Positions 27,365 to 36,077 of a stretch of 58,126 bases of DNA are shown here, in pieces. A model generated the notes under the pieces. It ran no database searches, was not told where the DNA came from, and saw nothing but the letters and a program-made list of their open reading frames with translations. The stretch lies in NCBI GenBank assembly GCA_017453205.1, contig JAFTKO010000013.1, positions 1-58,126 on the forward strand, given 5' to 3'. Each line of letters begins with the position of its first letter. Positions within the stretch are counted from its first letter, which is position 1. Made by a program: the position numbers and the translations under genes. The DNA is from Clostridia bacterium. GTDB lineage: Bacteria > Bacillota > Clostridia > Oscillospirales > CAG-272.

Positions 27365-27403
27365 AAATTTTCCTCCGTTTTTTATAAATTTGACTCCGAT
27401 ATC

Positions 27404-27432
27404 ATACTACCACAAAAGAACCCGATTGTAAA
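27404..27432 (-). promoter_or_regulatory. Promoter of the solute-binding protein-GHL6-GLUG2-MBL3 operon
   Basis: On the minus strand TTTACA (27427-27432) and TAGTAT (27404-27409) are 17 bases apart. It is divergent from the PocR-AraC promoter. Confidence 0.7.
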
Positions 27433-27526
27433 TCTACGCTCGAACAATAAAATGATATATTGGATTGTTTTTGAAAGTGCACCTTTTTATTTTGTTGTTT
27501 TTCCATATTTTTTATAAAAAAACCTC

Positions 27527-27555
27527 TTGACAAGTGTATTTTATTGTGTTATAAT
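27527..27555 (+). promoter_or_regulatory. Promoter of the PocR-AraC regulator
   Basis: TTGACA (27527-27532) and TATAAT (27550-27555) with a 17-base spacer, a perfect consensus, about 45 bases before the ATG. Confidence 0.9.
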
Positions 27556-27598
27556 GCTTGAATAAGTTACAAAATTCGAGGGGAGCGAGGAAATTGTT

Positions 27599-28456
27599 AT
27601 GCTGCAATACAATCTCCAGCAATTGAAAAGTACGATAATTGATTTTTACAATATCACAAAAATTATGATCGTTTTGTATGACGATCAGTTTAAGCTGGTG
27701 TATGCTTATCCAACAAAAAACAACTCTTTTTGTTCGGCATTGCGCAAATCCAAACCCATGCTAAAAAAATGCTTGGATTGTGACCGCACGGCATTGGAAT
27801 ATTGCAAGCAACAAAAAAGACTGTTTATCTACCGCTGTCATTTTGGATTGACCGAGGCAATTGCACCGATTTTGGAAAACGACACCCCCATCGGATATTT
27901 GATGTATGGACAAACCTTGACCGAAATAGATATGCGGCAGATCCGTCAAAATTTGGAAAACATGCCGATCGATCCTTCCCTCAACAAAGAAAAGCTGATG
28001 GAATCGTTGGACACGGTTGTTACGGTATCCCGCGAAACGCTGACCTCGGCGGCAAGAATCCTTGACATGTGTGCGACCTACTTGCTCTCGCGGGAGATCA
28101 TCCGCGCACAGCAACCGCCGTTACAGCTAAAAATTGACCAATACATCAAGGACAACATTTCCTCACCCGAGCTCACGTTATCCTCCATCTGCAAGCATTT
28201 TTCCATTTCCCGCAGTACGCTCTATACCATTTCCAGCCAAGCCTGGGGCTTGGGGATCTCGGATTATATACGTCATTGCCGCATCGAACGCGCAAAAAAG
28301 CTGTTGCTCAAAAAGAGTATGCCGATCTATGAGGTCAGCCAAGCCTGTGGCTTTAACGTAGCAAACCACTTTACCAAAACCTTTAAGCAGTTGGTGGGAA
28401 TACGCCCCAAGGAATATGTCCGAGAATATGCGGAAATTACCGATAAAAAGAATTAA
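27599..28456 (+). CDS. AraC-family regulator with PocR sensory domain
   Basis: A 285-residue regulator. The N-terminal PocR domain (about 5-165) shows KCLDCDRTALEYCKQQ and FIYRCHFGLTEAIAPI; such domains bind small hydrocarbon ligands such as 1,2-propanediol or activators of sugar operons. The C-terminal AraC domain has ICKHFSISRSTLYTISS and VSQACGFNVANHFTKTFKQ. It is divergent from the solute-binding operon, which it probably controls. PocR also regulates propanediol microcompartments in Salmonella, and one lies 4 kb away, so a link to that locus is possible but unproven. Confidence 0.88.
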   Translation: MLQYNLQQLKSTIIDFYNITKIMIVLYDDQFKLVYAYPTKNNSFCSALRKSKPMLKKCLDCDRTALEYCKQQKRLFIYRCHFGLTEAIAPILENDTPIGYLMYGQTLTEIDMRQIRQNLENMPIDPSLNKEKLMESLDTVVTVSRETLTSAARILDMCATYLLSREIIRAQQPPLQLKIDQYIKDNISSPELTLSSICKHFSISRSTLYTISSQAWGLGISDYIRHCRIERAKKLLLKKSMPIYEVSQACGFNVANHFTKTFKQLVGIRPKEYVREYAEITDKKN

Positions 28457-28504
28457 ACAACAAAGCGTCCCGAACCTCGGCCGGGTTCGGGACGCTTTGT
28501 TGTT
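28456..28504. terminator. Bidirectional terminator between PocR-AraC and the glycerophosphodiesterase
   Basis: A very long stem: AACAACAAAGCGTCCCGAAC pairs with its complement ending in GACGCTTTGTTGTT across a short TCGGCC-type loop, then ATTTTTT on the plus strand. Confidence 0.93.
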
Positions 28505-28510
28505 ATTTTT

Positions 28511-29218
28511 TCATTGCTTTTCGGTCATGTAACGAATCAAAAGATCGGGAAAATTGACGGTCATTCCGTCCACACCGCAATCGTAAGCGTTTTTCATCAG
28601 CGCACAATCGGCAACACCCCATGCGCGCACGTTATAACCCAACGCATGCCATACCTCAACCTTTTCGGCTGTGACATAAGTCGCTTTGGGGCAAAGCTGT
28701 TCCCCTCCGATGGATTTCATATCGGCAAGCTTTTGATCATCAAAATCATCGGTCAGATATCCCACGTGATAAGCGGGATTCAACGCTTTGACCTTCTTAA
28801 TGTACTCAAAATTGAAAGATGTCACGATTGTTTTTTCTCTCATGCCGTAACGCTCCAACAGTGCGAGCACATCCGCCTCGATGTCGGGATCCTTTAACTC
28901 GATCGCAAAATGCAGGTCACGAAATGAGAAATAACGCAAAAAGTCCTCGAAAGTTACAATCAGATCCTGTGTGTCGGTTTTGACATTGCGGACACGCATT
29001 TGCAAAAGCTCCGCATAGGTATTATCGGCAACACTGCCCTCGCATCCGATCACACGTTCGAGATTTTTGTCATGGAACAAAACCAAAACACCGTCCTTGG
29101 TACGGCGGACATCGGTCTCGATCCCGTTGGCACCCATGTGAATGCCAAGATAAAATGAACTTAAAGTGTTTTCGGGTGCATATTCGCTGGCACCCCTGTG
29201 GGCATAGACAACAAACAT
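28511..29218 (-). CDS. Glycerophosphodiester phosphodiesterase
   Basis: A 235-residue GDPD-family enzyme that cleaves glycerophosphodiesters to glycerol 3-phosphate and an alcohol. Motifs: YAHRGASEYAPENTLSSF, ETDVRRTKDGVLVLFHDKNLERV, AIELKDPD and the late VDGMTVNFPDLL. No signal peptide, so cytoplasmic. I chose ATG 29218 (MFVVYAHRG) with GGAG upstream. It starts 13 bases after the EEP-fold gene and shares its promoter, suggesting a joint role in phosphodiester turnover. Confidence 0.93.
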   Translation of the reverse strand: MFVVYAHRGASEYAPENTLSSFYLGIHMGANGIETDVRRTKDGVLVLFHDKNLERVIGCEGSVADNTYAELLQMRVRNVKTDTQDLIVTFEDFLRYFSFRDLHFAIELKDPDIEADVLALLERYGMREKTIVTSFNFEYIKKVKALNPAYHVGYLTDDFDDQKLADMKSIGGEQLCPKATYVTAEKVEVWHALGYNVRAWGVADCALMKNAYDCGVDGMTVNFPDLLIRYMTEKQ

Positions 29219-29231
29219 GAGGTAACTCCTT

Positions 29232-30032
29232 TTAAATGATTTCAAAATCGAAGATCAACGGGCAGTGATCCGAGCTGTCAAGTGCGTTTTGCTCGGTCAG
29301 CACTGCAAACTTTTTTGCATCAACAGTGATATCACCGTAGGTAAACACATAATCCAAGGTTTTGATCGGCTGACCGCCGTCAACATAAATACCGTCCGCA
29401 TTGAGTATCGGGTAGGCGTGCGCGGTAAAAGAGTCGGTACTTTCCTTGGCAAGGTCTCGCACGTCGCGCATTCCCAAACGCAACATCTCATGATAAGTGG
29501 CATCCCCTTGATGGGCATTGATCCCGCTGTTGAGATCTCCTGCAATCAGCACGGGAATTGGATGCTTTGCGGAAAGCGTACTACAAAATTCGGCAACACG
29601 GCGTGCGTTTTCGTGGCGTTGCTGTTCATCGGCTTGGCTTTCCCATTTCCACCAAAAATGCACGGACAACACGGCAAAGCGCTTGCCTGTCAACCGTTCC
29701 TCCATAACTGTCCATGTCGCCGATTTGGAGTTGCGGTCATTGAAGCCTTCAAACAGGAAATACCCCTCATCGATCATCTTCACTCGGTCGGGACGGTAAA
29801 ACACGGGCGTGTAGTTACGGTGGGCGACCGCAGGACATGCCTCGCGATAATGTTCGGAGATCAGCTTTTGAATGGCTCGTTCGCCCTTGCGGCTACTGTC
29901 GGGGTTACACTCCTGAAAGCAACAAACGTCGGGAGCATATTTGTCGATCAGCCCCGCGATCAGATCATTGCGGTTGGCAATGCAGTTGTCTGCCTTGTAG
30001 TTTCCCCATATATTTTGGTCGTACAGTCTCAT
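29232..30032 (-). CDS. Endonuclease/exonuclease/phosphatase-family protein
   Basis: A 266-residue EEP-fold metal-dependent phosphodiesterase. Motifs in order: DVCCFQECN (metal Glu), LSVHFWWKWESQ, VLIAGDLNSG (catalytic Asp and Asn), KTLDYVFT and the terminal SSDHCPLIFDF (catalytic Asp-His). No export signal. DNA, sphingolipid, inositol phosphate or other phosphodiester substrates cannot be told apart. It forms an operon with the glycerophosphodiesterase. Confidence 0.9.
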   Translation of the reverse strand: MRLYDQNIWGNYKADNCIANRNDLIAGLIDKYAPDVCCFQECNPDSSRKGERAIQKLISEHYREACPAVAHRNYTPVFYRPDRVKMIDEGYFLFEGFNDRNSKSATWTVMEERLTGKRFAVLSVHFWWKWESQADEQQRHENARRVAEFCSTLSAKHPIPVLIAGDLNSGINAHQGDATYHEMLRLGMRDVRDLAKESTDSFTAHAYPILNADGIYVDGGQPIKTLDYVFTYGDITVDAKKFAVLTEQNALDSSDHCPLIFDFEII

Positions 30033-30064
30033 AGCGCCTAACCTCTTGCATAAAAGATATGCTC

Positions 30065-30093
30065 ATTATAATATAACTTTTGCAATTTGTAAA
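30065..30093 (-). promoter_or_regulatory. Promoter of the EEP-glycerophosphodiesterase operon
   Basis: On the minus strand TTTACA (30088-30093) and TATAAT (30065-30070) with a 17-base spacer. Confidence 0.82.
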
Positions 30094-30136
30094 GGCTATT
30101 TAGATTGAAAAAATAGAAAATTTGATTTTTTTAGTT

Positions 30137-31222
30137 TTATGAGACTGGGAGAACCGACGGAACGGTTGCTGTTTCACACCCGTCCCCGGCTTGCTTATGA
30201 TCGGAATGCTTCGTCTCTTTCACGGGATTGGTTCCCCAATCACGGTATTCCGTATCGATACCGAACAGTTCAATGAGCGTTGCATTTGTTGTATCATCCA
30301 CCGTTGCCAACGAGTCGTTTTGATTTTGCCAGATCACATTCCCTGTGGGAGCATACTTGATCTCCACTTCTCTACCACTCTCAAGGAAAAGCGTAATCTT
30401 TCGTTCGGTCTGCGCCGACAGAGGTGCTTCGCCGTTCAGATATGCCTCGTCGTAGCTACTGACACGGTGCTCATGATACATATTTGCGTAAGAAAAATCA
30501 AGCACAGCGGACGAGAAAGCCTCATAAACGGCATTGACCTCCGCATCATTTTTTAGCGTCAAGGTCTTGATTTCCACCCGTTTGGCAACCGCGCTACTCT
30601 CGACTTGATTTTTTTCGACCTTGATCTTTTGGATCTCATCTGCCGATGAAACGCCGTAGATCAACGCAAAAACATCGGCATAGGTGACCTCCGTTTTTGC
30701 GGAAAGGATGGCAATATCCTCATCGGTCATATATCCGCTTTCGTAAAGTACCCATTGCCGATACTCCTCGTCGGTCATCGCGTGGCTCACCGATGAAAAG
30801 CACAGCAATTCGGGCTCGGCTTGGTCGTTCTCCTTTGTAATCAAATAGACAAGATCCTCTTTCCCTTTCAGACGGTAGAATTTTCGCTCGCCGTGCTGTG
30901 CGACCACGTCTCCCATTTGATTTTCCAGCATCAGCTTTGCAAATCGGCTTTCGTCATCCTCTACCGTATAACTCACAACGCAGTCCTCAATGCGGCACAT
31001 CGTCATGCGAAGGACCTCGTCCCGAGTTCCAAAAAGATTTGTGGGCAAAAAGAACCACGCCGCAAAATACAATAGTCCCAGCGACAGACACAGGCTTGCC
31101 GCCAGTGTCCCCCATTTTGCAAAGCCGCTCTTTTGTTTCTTTTTGGATACTTCTGATCCGGTCTCGGCTATCAGTTCGTCATCAAGATATCCGATTGCGG
31201 TTACCAAACGTTTGTTTTTCAT
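30137..31222 (-). CDS. Single-pass membrane protein, probable anti-sigma factor
   Basis: A 361-residue protein with a cytoplasmic N-terminus (IGYLDDELIAET, about 1-35), one membrane helix (about 38-60) and a 300-residue outside domain with no known family. The N-terminal LDDELI pattern is common in clostridial proteins encoded after ECF-type sigma factors and is thought to bind the sigma factor. Its ATG overlaps the sigma stop by four bases. The last 30 residues are hydrophilic and low in complexity. Role inferred from position and topology. Confidence 0.75.
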   Translation of the reverse strand: MKNKRLVTAIGYLDDELIAETGSEVSKKKQKSGFAKWGTLAASLCLSLGLLYFAAWFFLPTNLFGTRDEVLRMTMCRIEDCVVSYTVEDDESRFAKLMLENQMGDVVAQHGERKFYRLKGKEDLVYLITKENDQAEPELLCFSSVSHAMTDEEYRQWVLYESGYMTDEDIAILSAKTEVTYADVFALIYGVSSADEIQKIKVEKNQVESSAVAKRVEIKTLTLKNDAEVNAVYEAFSSAVLDFSYANMYHEHRVSSYDEAYLNGEAPLSAQTERKITLFLESGREVEIKYAPTGNVIWQNQNDSLATVDDTTNATLIELFGIDTEYRDWGTNPVKETKHSDHKQAGDGCETATVPSVLPVS

Positions 31223-31773
31223 ACTGTGATCCCCTCTTTTTGCAAAAAAATTTTGAGCTTGTTTCGGGTATGGAACAGCATGGATTTGACCTTGTTCTCT
31301 CCAAACCCATATCGGGCGGCAATGTCGGAGATGGCATCAAAAAAGAAATATCTGCGCACAAACACGCCACGCACATCGGGCTTTTGTTCCCGCAAAAAAA
31401 CAGAGATCAATGCCCCCAAATGCTCGTCACTCACACCGTCACCGATACGGTCGTCGGTAAGAACGCCCTCCAACTCGGAGAGCGGGATCAACGCCGCCGC
31501 ATTACGTTTTTCCGCTGTGTTGTACTCGTAGCGTTTGAGCGAAAGATTGCGCACGATCCTGCACAAAAACGCCGAAAAACGATTGGGACGAGTGGGCGGG
31601 ATTTGGTTCCATACGGTGAGATAGGTATCGTTGACACATTCCTCCGCGTCCGGATCGCAGTGAAGAATGTTGTTGGATATCTGAAAACAAAGCTTTCCGT
31701 ACTTGGCATCGGTCTCCTTAATGGCCGCTTCGTCACGCGCAAAATATAACTCTATGATCTGCAAATCGTTCAT
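31219..31773 (-). CDS. ECF-type RNA polymerase sigma factor
   Basis: A 184-residue sigma-70 family protein. Region 2 spans about 5-90, with AEECVNDTYLTVWNQIPPTRP and FSAFLCRIVRNLSLKRYE typical of the -10 recognition helices. Region 4 spans about 125-180, with FVRRYFFFDAISDIAARYGFGENKVKSMLFHTRNKL as its helix-turn-helix. I chose ATG 31773 with GGAGG upstream. It is co-transcribed with a membrane anti-sigma candidate, so it likely answers an envelope signal. Confidence 0.92.
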   Translation of the reverse strand: MNDLQIIELYFARDEAAIKETDAKYGKLCFQISNNILHCDPDAEECVNDTYLTVWNQIPPTRPNRFSAFLCRIVRNLSLKRYEYNTAEKRNAAALIPLSELEGVLTDDRIGDGVSDEHLGALISVFLREQKPDVRGVFVRRYFFFDAISDIAARYGFGENKVKSMLFHTRNKLKIFLQKEGITV

Positions 31774-31810
31774 GCCGTAACCTCCTTTATTTTGCCGCTC
31801 ACCCCATATG

Positions 31811-31835
31811 TACGGTTTTGTTGTGTTTGGTTGCA
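31811..31835 (-). promoter_or_regulatory. Possible autoregulated ECF promoter
   Basis: On the minus strand TGCAAC (31830-31835) and CGTA (31811-31814) are 15 bases apart, close to the TGAAAC-16-CGTA pattern of ECF sigma factors, about 38 bases before the sigma ATG. Confidence 0.4.
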
Positions 31836-31920
31836 AGATTCCTAAAAATGATATCACAAAAAAACAGAAATTGCAAGAAAAACAGATTTTTTTCTTTGTG
31901 AAAGATTTTGAAAAAGAGAG

Positions 31921-31959
31921 TGCGGGGGAGAAAACCTTGAAAAAGTTTTCTCCCCCGCA
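31921..31959 (-). terminator. G-rich hairpin ending the microcompartment operon
   Basis: TGCGGGGGAGAAAAC pairs perfectly with GTTTTCTCCCCCGCA around CTTGAAAAA. It lies just after the pduL stop. There is a loose CTCTCTTTTT on the minus strand. The same G-rich stem and CTTGAAAAAG core recur at 53448-53475 and, broken, at 57961-57988, so it belongs to a dispersed hairpin repeat family. Confidence 0.8.
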
Positions 31960-31970
31960 AATCTAAGCCT

Positions 31971-32624
31971 TTATTTTCTTTTTAACAGCTTTGCTTGAAA
32001 TCCGTTGCCCACGCCTGCGGCATTGGCATCATCGGTGTCAATGTGCATCTCCAATCGGAAATCCTTATGGACACGGATCTGCACATCGTAAAATAGGCTT
32101 CTTCTCTCACCGTTCAGCTCCACATCCACATACTCGCCGTCACGGACACCGAACCGTTTGCCCTCCTCCTCACTCATATGGATATGGCGGTTGGCGATGA
32201 TACAGCCCTCGTTCAGCGTAACGATCCCTTTGGGACCGATGATCGTTACGGGAGCCGAACCCTTGATGTCCCCCGACTCGCGCACGGGAGGCTTGACCTT
32301 GAGCGTAAAGCTGTCGGTGCGGGAAATTTCGACCTGCGATTGCTTTCTTTCGGGTCCGAGGACACGAACGCCCTCGATGGCTCGCATGGAGGGGCCGACC
32401 AGCGTCAACTGCTCCTTGCAAGCATACTGCCCCGGTTGGGAAAGATCCTTGAGCTTAGTGAGCCGATATCCCTTTCCGAAAAGGATATCTACATGCTCAC
32501 GTGTCAAATGGATATGGCGGTTGGAAATACCGACGGGAATCTCTCCCTCGTTCTTTTCGCCATCCTTGACCGCACTCACAATGGTGTCGATGAGCACCTT
32601 TAATTCTTGATCCGTATAATTCAT
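31971..32624 (-). CDS. pduL: Phosphate propanoyltransferase PduL
   Basis: A 217-residue microcompartment phosphotransacylase that turns propionyl-CoA into propionyl-phosphate and recycles CoA inside the shell. Zinc-site motifs are SNRHIHLT, ANRHIHMS and EMHIDTDDANA. The first 20 residues (YTDQELKVLIDTIVSAVK) form an amphipathic helix typical of an encapsulation peptide. It is the last gene of the operon, 12 bases after pduP. AckA, two genes upstream, uses its product. Confidence 0.95.
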   Translation of the reverse strand: MNYTDQELKVLIDTIVSAVKDGEKNEGEIPVGISNRHIHLTREHVDILFGKGYRLTKLKDLSQPGQYACKEQLTLVGPSMRAIEGVRVLGPERKQSQVEISRTDSFTLKVKPPVRESGDIKGSAPVTIIGPKGIVTLNEGCIIANRHIHMSEEEGKRFGVRDGEYVDVELNGERRSLFYDVQIRVHKDFRLEMHIDTDDANAAGVGNGFQAKLLKRK

Positions 32625-32636
32625 AGCCTGCCTCGC

Positions 32637-34079
32637 TTAAATAATTTTGAAGCTGTCCGCCATTACACATCTGCGCTTTCTGGTAAAGGAACGCGCCGAG
32701 GTAATTCCCTCGCCCGTAGGCCCTGCGATGGTAAAGGTGGTATGTCCCTCGCCGCCAAAGCCAATGCCTGCATAAGAGGGTGCGTTTTTCACAAAAATGG
32801 TGGTCTCGACCGCTTTGGCAAACGCCGAAAGATGATCGATGTTTTTGGAATGCATGTGCGCGGTGTGTCTGTTTCCGTGCTCTGCCTTGATTGCAAAATC
32901 AATGGCCTCCTCAATGTTGTTTACACGAACGATCGGCAAGATCGGCATCATCAGCTCATGCTGAACAAAATCGTGCATAAAATCGGTCTCGCAAATGATA
33001 CAACGAATATCTTTGCCAACCTTTACGCCGATTTTTGCAAGCAAAACATCGGCATCGCGTCCGACGCAATCACGGCTAACGGTCTTGACGGTTTTGCCCG
33101 CCTTGTTGGTCTTTTCCACAAGGACGATTTTTGCCAGTTGATCGGCTTGCGCCCGATTGATCTGATATGCACCGTTCTTTTTCATTTCGGCAATCAGTTT
33201 GTCGGCAATGTTGCGGAATGCGAATACTTCCTTTTCCGCAATACAGGGCAAATTGTTGTCAAAGGTACATCCGTCGATGATATCCTTGCCCGCCTTTGCG
33301 ATGTCGGCAGTGTCGTCAACGATGACAGGGGGATTGCCCGCGCCCGCACCGATGGCTTTTTTACCCGAGGACAGCACGGCTTTGACCACACCGGGACCGC
33401 CCGTGCAAACCAAAAGACGGATCTTGGGGTGTGTCTGCATGATATTTGCAGTCTCCAAGGTCGGCTTGACCATGGAACAGACCAGCACCTCGGGACCACC
33501 CGCGGCGGCAGAGGCACGGTTGACGAGGTCAACCGCGTAATTGGAAACACAAATTGCATTGGGATGCGGATTAAACACCACGCCGTTGCCCGCCGCGATC
33601 ATACCGATGGAGTTACAAATGACGGTCTCGGACGGATTGGTACTGGGCGTGATGGCGCCGACAACACCAAAGGGTGCCATTTCGGTCAGCGTCAATCCGT
33701 TGTCCCCCGTTTTTGCCTCGGACACGATGTCCTCGGTTCCGGGCGTCTTTTCGGCAACCAAAATATGCTTGAGCCGCTTATGCTCCACCTTACCCATGCC
33801 CGTCTCGGCAACGCCCATTTCCGCCATAACAGCGGCTTCAGCAACGGTAAGACGGCGAATTTCGGTAATGATCTTTTCTCTCTGCTCCACCGTCATGGCG
33901 CGCACAGCCTTGTAACCGCGCTCTGCCGCGTCGATGGCTTCGTTCATATCGGCATAAATACCGATGAGTTTTCTCCCTTGATAGACGGTAGAAGTCCATT
34001 TGTCGGCACTCTCGGTGGAAGTACTTCTCACAATATTTTCAACGATCTTTCTGATTTCTGCCTCGGTAATGTTTGCCAT
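32637..34079 (-). CDS. pduP: CoA-acylating propionaldehyde dehydrogenase PduP
   Basis: A 480-residue aldehyde dehydrogenase oxidising propionaldehyde to propionyl-CoA with NAD+. The catalytic cysteine is in FDNNLPCIAEKEVFA; the nucleotide region is VCTGGPGVVKAVLSSGKKAIGAG. The N-terminal helix ANITEAEIRKIVENIVRS followed by a Ser/Thr linker is an encapsulation peptide. I chose ATG 34079 with AAAGGG upstream over a closer ATG at 34094 that abuts the ackA stop. Confidence 0.94.
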   Translation of the reverse strand: MANITEAEIRKIVENIVRSTSTESADKWTSTVYQGRKLIGIYADMNEAIDAAERGYKAVRAMTVEQREKIITEIRRLTVAEAAVMAEMGVAETGMGKVEHKRLKHILVAEKTPGTEDIVSEAKTGDNGLTLTEMAPFGVVGAITPSTNPSETVICNSIGMIAAGNGVVFNPHPNAICVSNYAVDLVNRASAAAGGPEVLVCSMVKPTLETANIMQTHPKIRLLVCTGGPGVVKAVLSSGKKAIGAGAGNPPVIVDDTADIAKAGKDIIDGCTFDNNLPCIAEKEVFAFRNIADKLIAEMKKNGAYQINRAQADQLAKIVLVEKTNKAGKTVKTVSRDCVGRDADVLLAKIGVKVGKDIRCIICETDFMHDFVQHELMMPILPIVRVNNIEEAIDFAIKAEHGNRHTAHMHSKNIDHLSAFAKAVETTIFVKNAPSYAGIGFGGEGHTTFTIAGPTGEGITSARSFTRKRRCVMADSFKII

Positions 34080-34094
34080 TATTTTCCCTTTCAT

Positions 34095-35294
34095 TTATTG
34101 TTCAGCCAATCTTTGTGTATCGATGGCGATCATATATTCCTCGTCGGTGGGAATGATCCATGTTGCAACACGCGCACCCTTTTTGGTAATATCAAACGGG
34201 ATCCCGCGTGTAAAATTGTTATTTTTGTCCTTGTCGATCTCAATGCCGAAAAGACTCATATTTTCGCAAACCGCCTCGCGGATATTTGCTTGATTTTCGC
34301 CGATGCCCGCAGTAAACACCAATGCGTCAAGACCGTTCATTTCAGCGGCATAGGCACCGATGTGCTTTTTGATACCGTTGATGAGGATCTTGAACGCCAG
34401 TTCGGCGCGCTTGTTGCCATCTGCCGCGGCGGCGGTGATGTTGCGACAGTCATTGGATATCCCAGAAACACCCAGCAGACCGCTCTTTTTGTTGAGGATA
34501 TCCTCAACCTCCTCGGCGGTATAGCCCTTTGTTTTCATCAAATAAGTAATGACCGTGGGGTCGATGCTGCCCGAACGCGTCCCCATGGGAATGCCCTCCT
34601 GCGGGGTAAAGCCCATAGAGGTATCGATGGCTTTGCCGCCGTCGACGGCGGTAATGGAAGAACCGTTGCCGAGGTGGCAGGTAATGATCTTCAATTCTTC
34701 AATCGGCTTGCCAAGCACCTTTGCAAGCTCGGCGCTCACATATCTGTGCGACGTCCCGTGGAACCCGTAGCGGCGGATATGATCCTGCTCATAAAATTCA
34801 TACGGGATCGGATAAACATAGCGAAAGTCCTCGATCTCGGAATAGAACGAGGTATCGAACACGGCGACCTGTGTGACATCGGGCATAAGCGCAAGGCATG
34901 CCTTCATCCCCGCGATGGCGGGAGGACCGTGCAGAGGATTGATGGGAACGATGCTTTCGAGATACTTGATCACGCTCTCGGTGATCTTGGTAGACTCCTT
35001 CAGCTTTTCCCCACCGTGTGCCACACGGTGTCCTACCGCGTCGATCTCTTTGACCGATGCGATCACACCATGCGCGGTGTCGGTCAGCAGTGCAAGCACT
35101 CTTTCCAAAGCCACACCGTGGTTGGGAAGCTCGATTTCCTCAAAATACGGCTCGTCACCGGTACGCTTGTGCGTGACCGTACCTCCCGCACCAATGCGCT
35201 CACAGGTTCCCTTTGCGGCAACCGTGCGGCTCACCATATCGAACAACTGATATTTGAGCGAGGAGCTTCCCGCGTTCAAAACAAGTATTTTCAT
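34095..35294 (-). CDS. ackA: Acetate/propionate kinase
   Basis: A 399-residue kinase making ATP from acetyl- or propionyl-phosphate. Motifs: LVLNAGSSSLKYQLFD at the start, VAHGGEKL, AVFDTSFYSEI, ITCHLGNGSSITAVDGGKAIDTSMGFTP and FTAGIGENQANIRE. Full length for AckA. In this operon it plays the PduW role, the ATP-yielding last step. No encapsulation peptide, so it acts outside the shell. Start ATG 35294 with AAGGAAA. Confidence 0.95.
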   Translation of the reverse strand: MKILVLNAGSSSLKYQLFDMVSRTVAAKGTCERIGAGGTVTHKRTGDEPYFEEIELPNHGVALERVLALLTDTAHGVIASVKEIDAVGHRVAHGGEKLKESTKITESVIKYLESIVPINPLHGPPAIAGMKACLALMPDVTQVAVFDTSFYSEIEDFRYVYPIPYEFYEQDHIRRYGFHGTSHRYVSAELAKVLGKPIEELKIITCHLGNGSSITAVDGGKAIDTSMGFTPQEGIPMGTRSGSIDPTVITYLMKTKGYTAEEVEDILNKKSGLLGVSGISNDCRNITAAAADGNKRAELAFKILINGIKKHIGAYAAEMNGLDALVFTAGIGENQANIREAVCENMSLFGIEIDKDKNNNFTRGIPFDITKKGARVATWIIPTDEEYMIAIDTQRLAEQ

Positions 35295-35308
35295 AAATGA
35301 TTTCCTTT

Positions 35309-36067
35309 TCAATAAATCAAACGGATGTTCTTTTCGGCAAACAGATTTTTCCACGCCTCGCTCGGCTCGCGATCGGTAACCACGGTATCAATGGCATCAA
35401 AGCCGCAAAGATTGACAAACGAGATTTGGTCAAACTTGGTATGATCAACCGCCAAAATCACCTCTTTTGCCGATTTCAAAAAGGTCTTTTTGAGGTTTGC
35501 GATCGTTTCGCGTGTATCGGTAACCCCCTTTGCCATATCCAAACCCTTGCAGGAAAGGATGGCGTAATCGACATTGTATTTGTTGACGACCGCCTCAGCG
35601 GCACCGCCGTAATAACACATCGCTTCACTGCGGTAAAGACCGCCCGTGGAAATGATATTCCAATCATGCCCCTGCGGCAACTCAAGCAAAACCGCCACCG
35701 AGTTGGTAACAATGGTGAGGTTGTGTTTGTTAAATATGCTTTTGACCGTAAACAGCGCCGTGGTACTGGCATCAAGCAACAGACTATCGCTGTCACTGAT
35801 CATCTCGCCGATCCGCTCGGCAATGTATTTCTTGCCGCCGACATTGGTCTGCTTGCGCACGATATACGGGAGATCGCTGGTCATATTGTCGTTGCGTACC
35901 GCACCGCCGTAGGTCTTTTTGGCATGACCGTCCGCCTCCAGCTTTTCAAGGTCGCGGCGGATCGTCTCCTCGGTGACCTCATACTGCTCGGCAAGCTCAC
36001 TGACAACGACCTTGCCGTCCATCATTAACTTTTGGAGAATCTCTCCTCTTCTTTCTATCGGTAACAT
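35309..36067 (-). CDS. DeoR-family transcriptional regulator
   Basis: A 252-residue sugar-phosphate-responsive repressor. The N-terminal helix-turn-helix is VVVSELAEQYEVTEETIRRDLEKLE; the C-terminal sensor domain has LLLDASTTALF and KGLDMAKGVTDTRETIANLKK. The start at 36067 (MLPIERRGEIL) has AAGGAT at good distance; an ATG two codons earlier is closer to the site. It lies inside the microcompartment operon and is the obvious candidate to sense fuculose- or rhamnulose-1-phosphate, the aldolase substrate, and to control both operon promoters. Confidence 0.9.
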   Translation of the reverse strand: MLPIERRGEILQKLMMDGKVVVSELAEQYEVTEETIRRDLEKLEADGHAKKTYGGAVRNDNMTSDLPYIVRKQTNVGGKKYIAERIGEMISDSDSLLLDASTTALFTVKSIFNKHNLTIVTNSVAVLLELPQGHDWNIISTGGLYRSEAMCYYGGAAEAVVNKYNVDYAILSCKGLDMAKGVTDTRETIANLKKTFLKSAKEVILAVDHTKFDQISFVNLCGFDAIDTVVTDREPSEAWKNLFAEKNIRLIY

Positions 36068-36077
36068 ACTCATATCC

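Noticed and set aside
32607-35300. Open frame of 897 codons on the plus strand opposite pduL, pduP and ackA
   Set aside because: It lies wholly antisense to three well-conserved genes; its product is His/Arg/Cys-rich with no domain. It is a shadow caused by codon bias.
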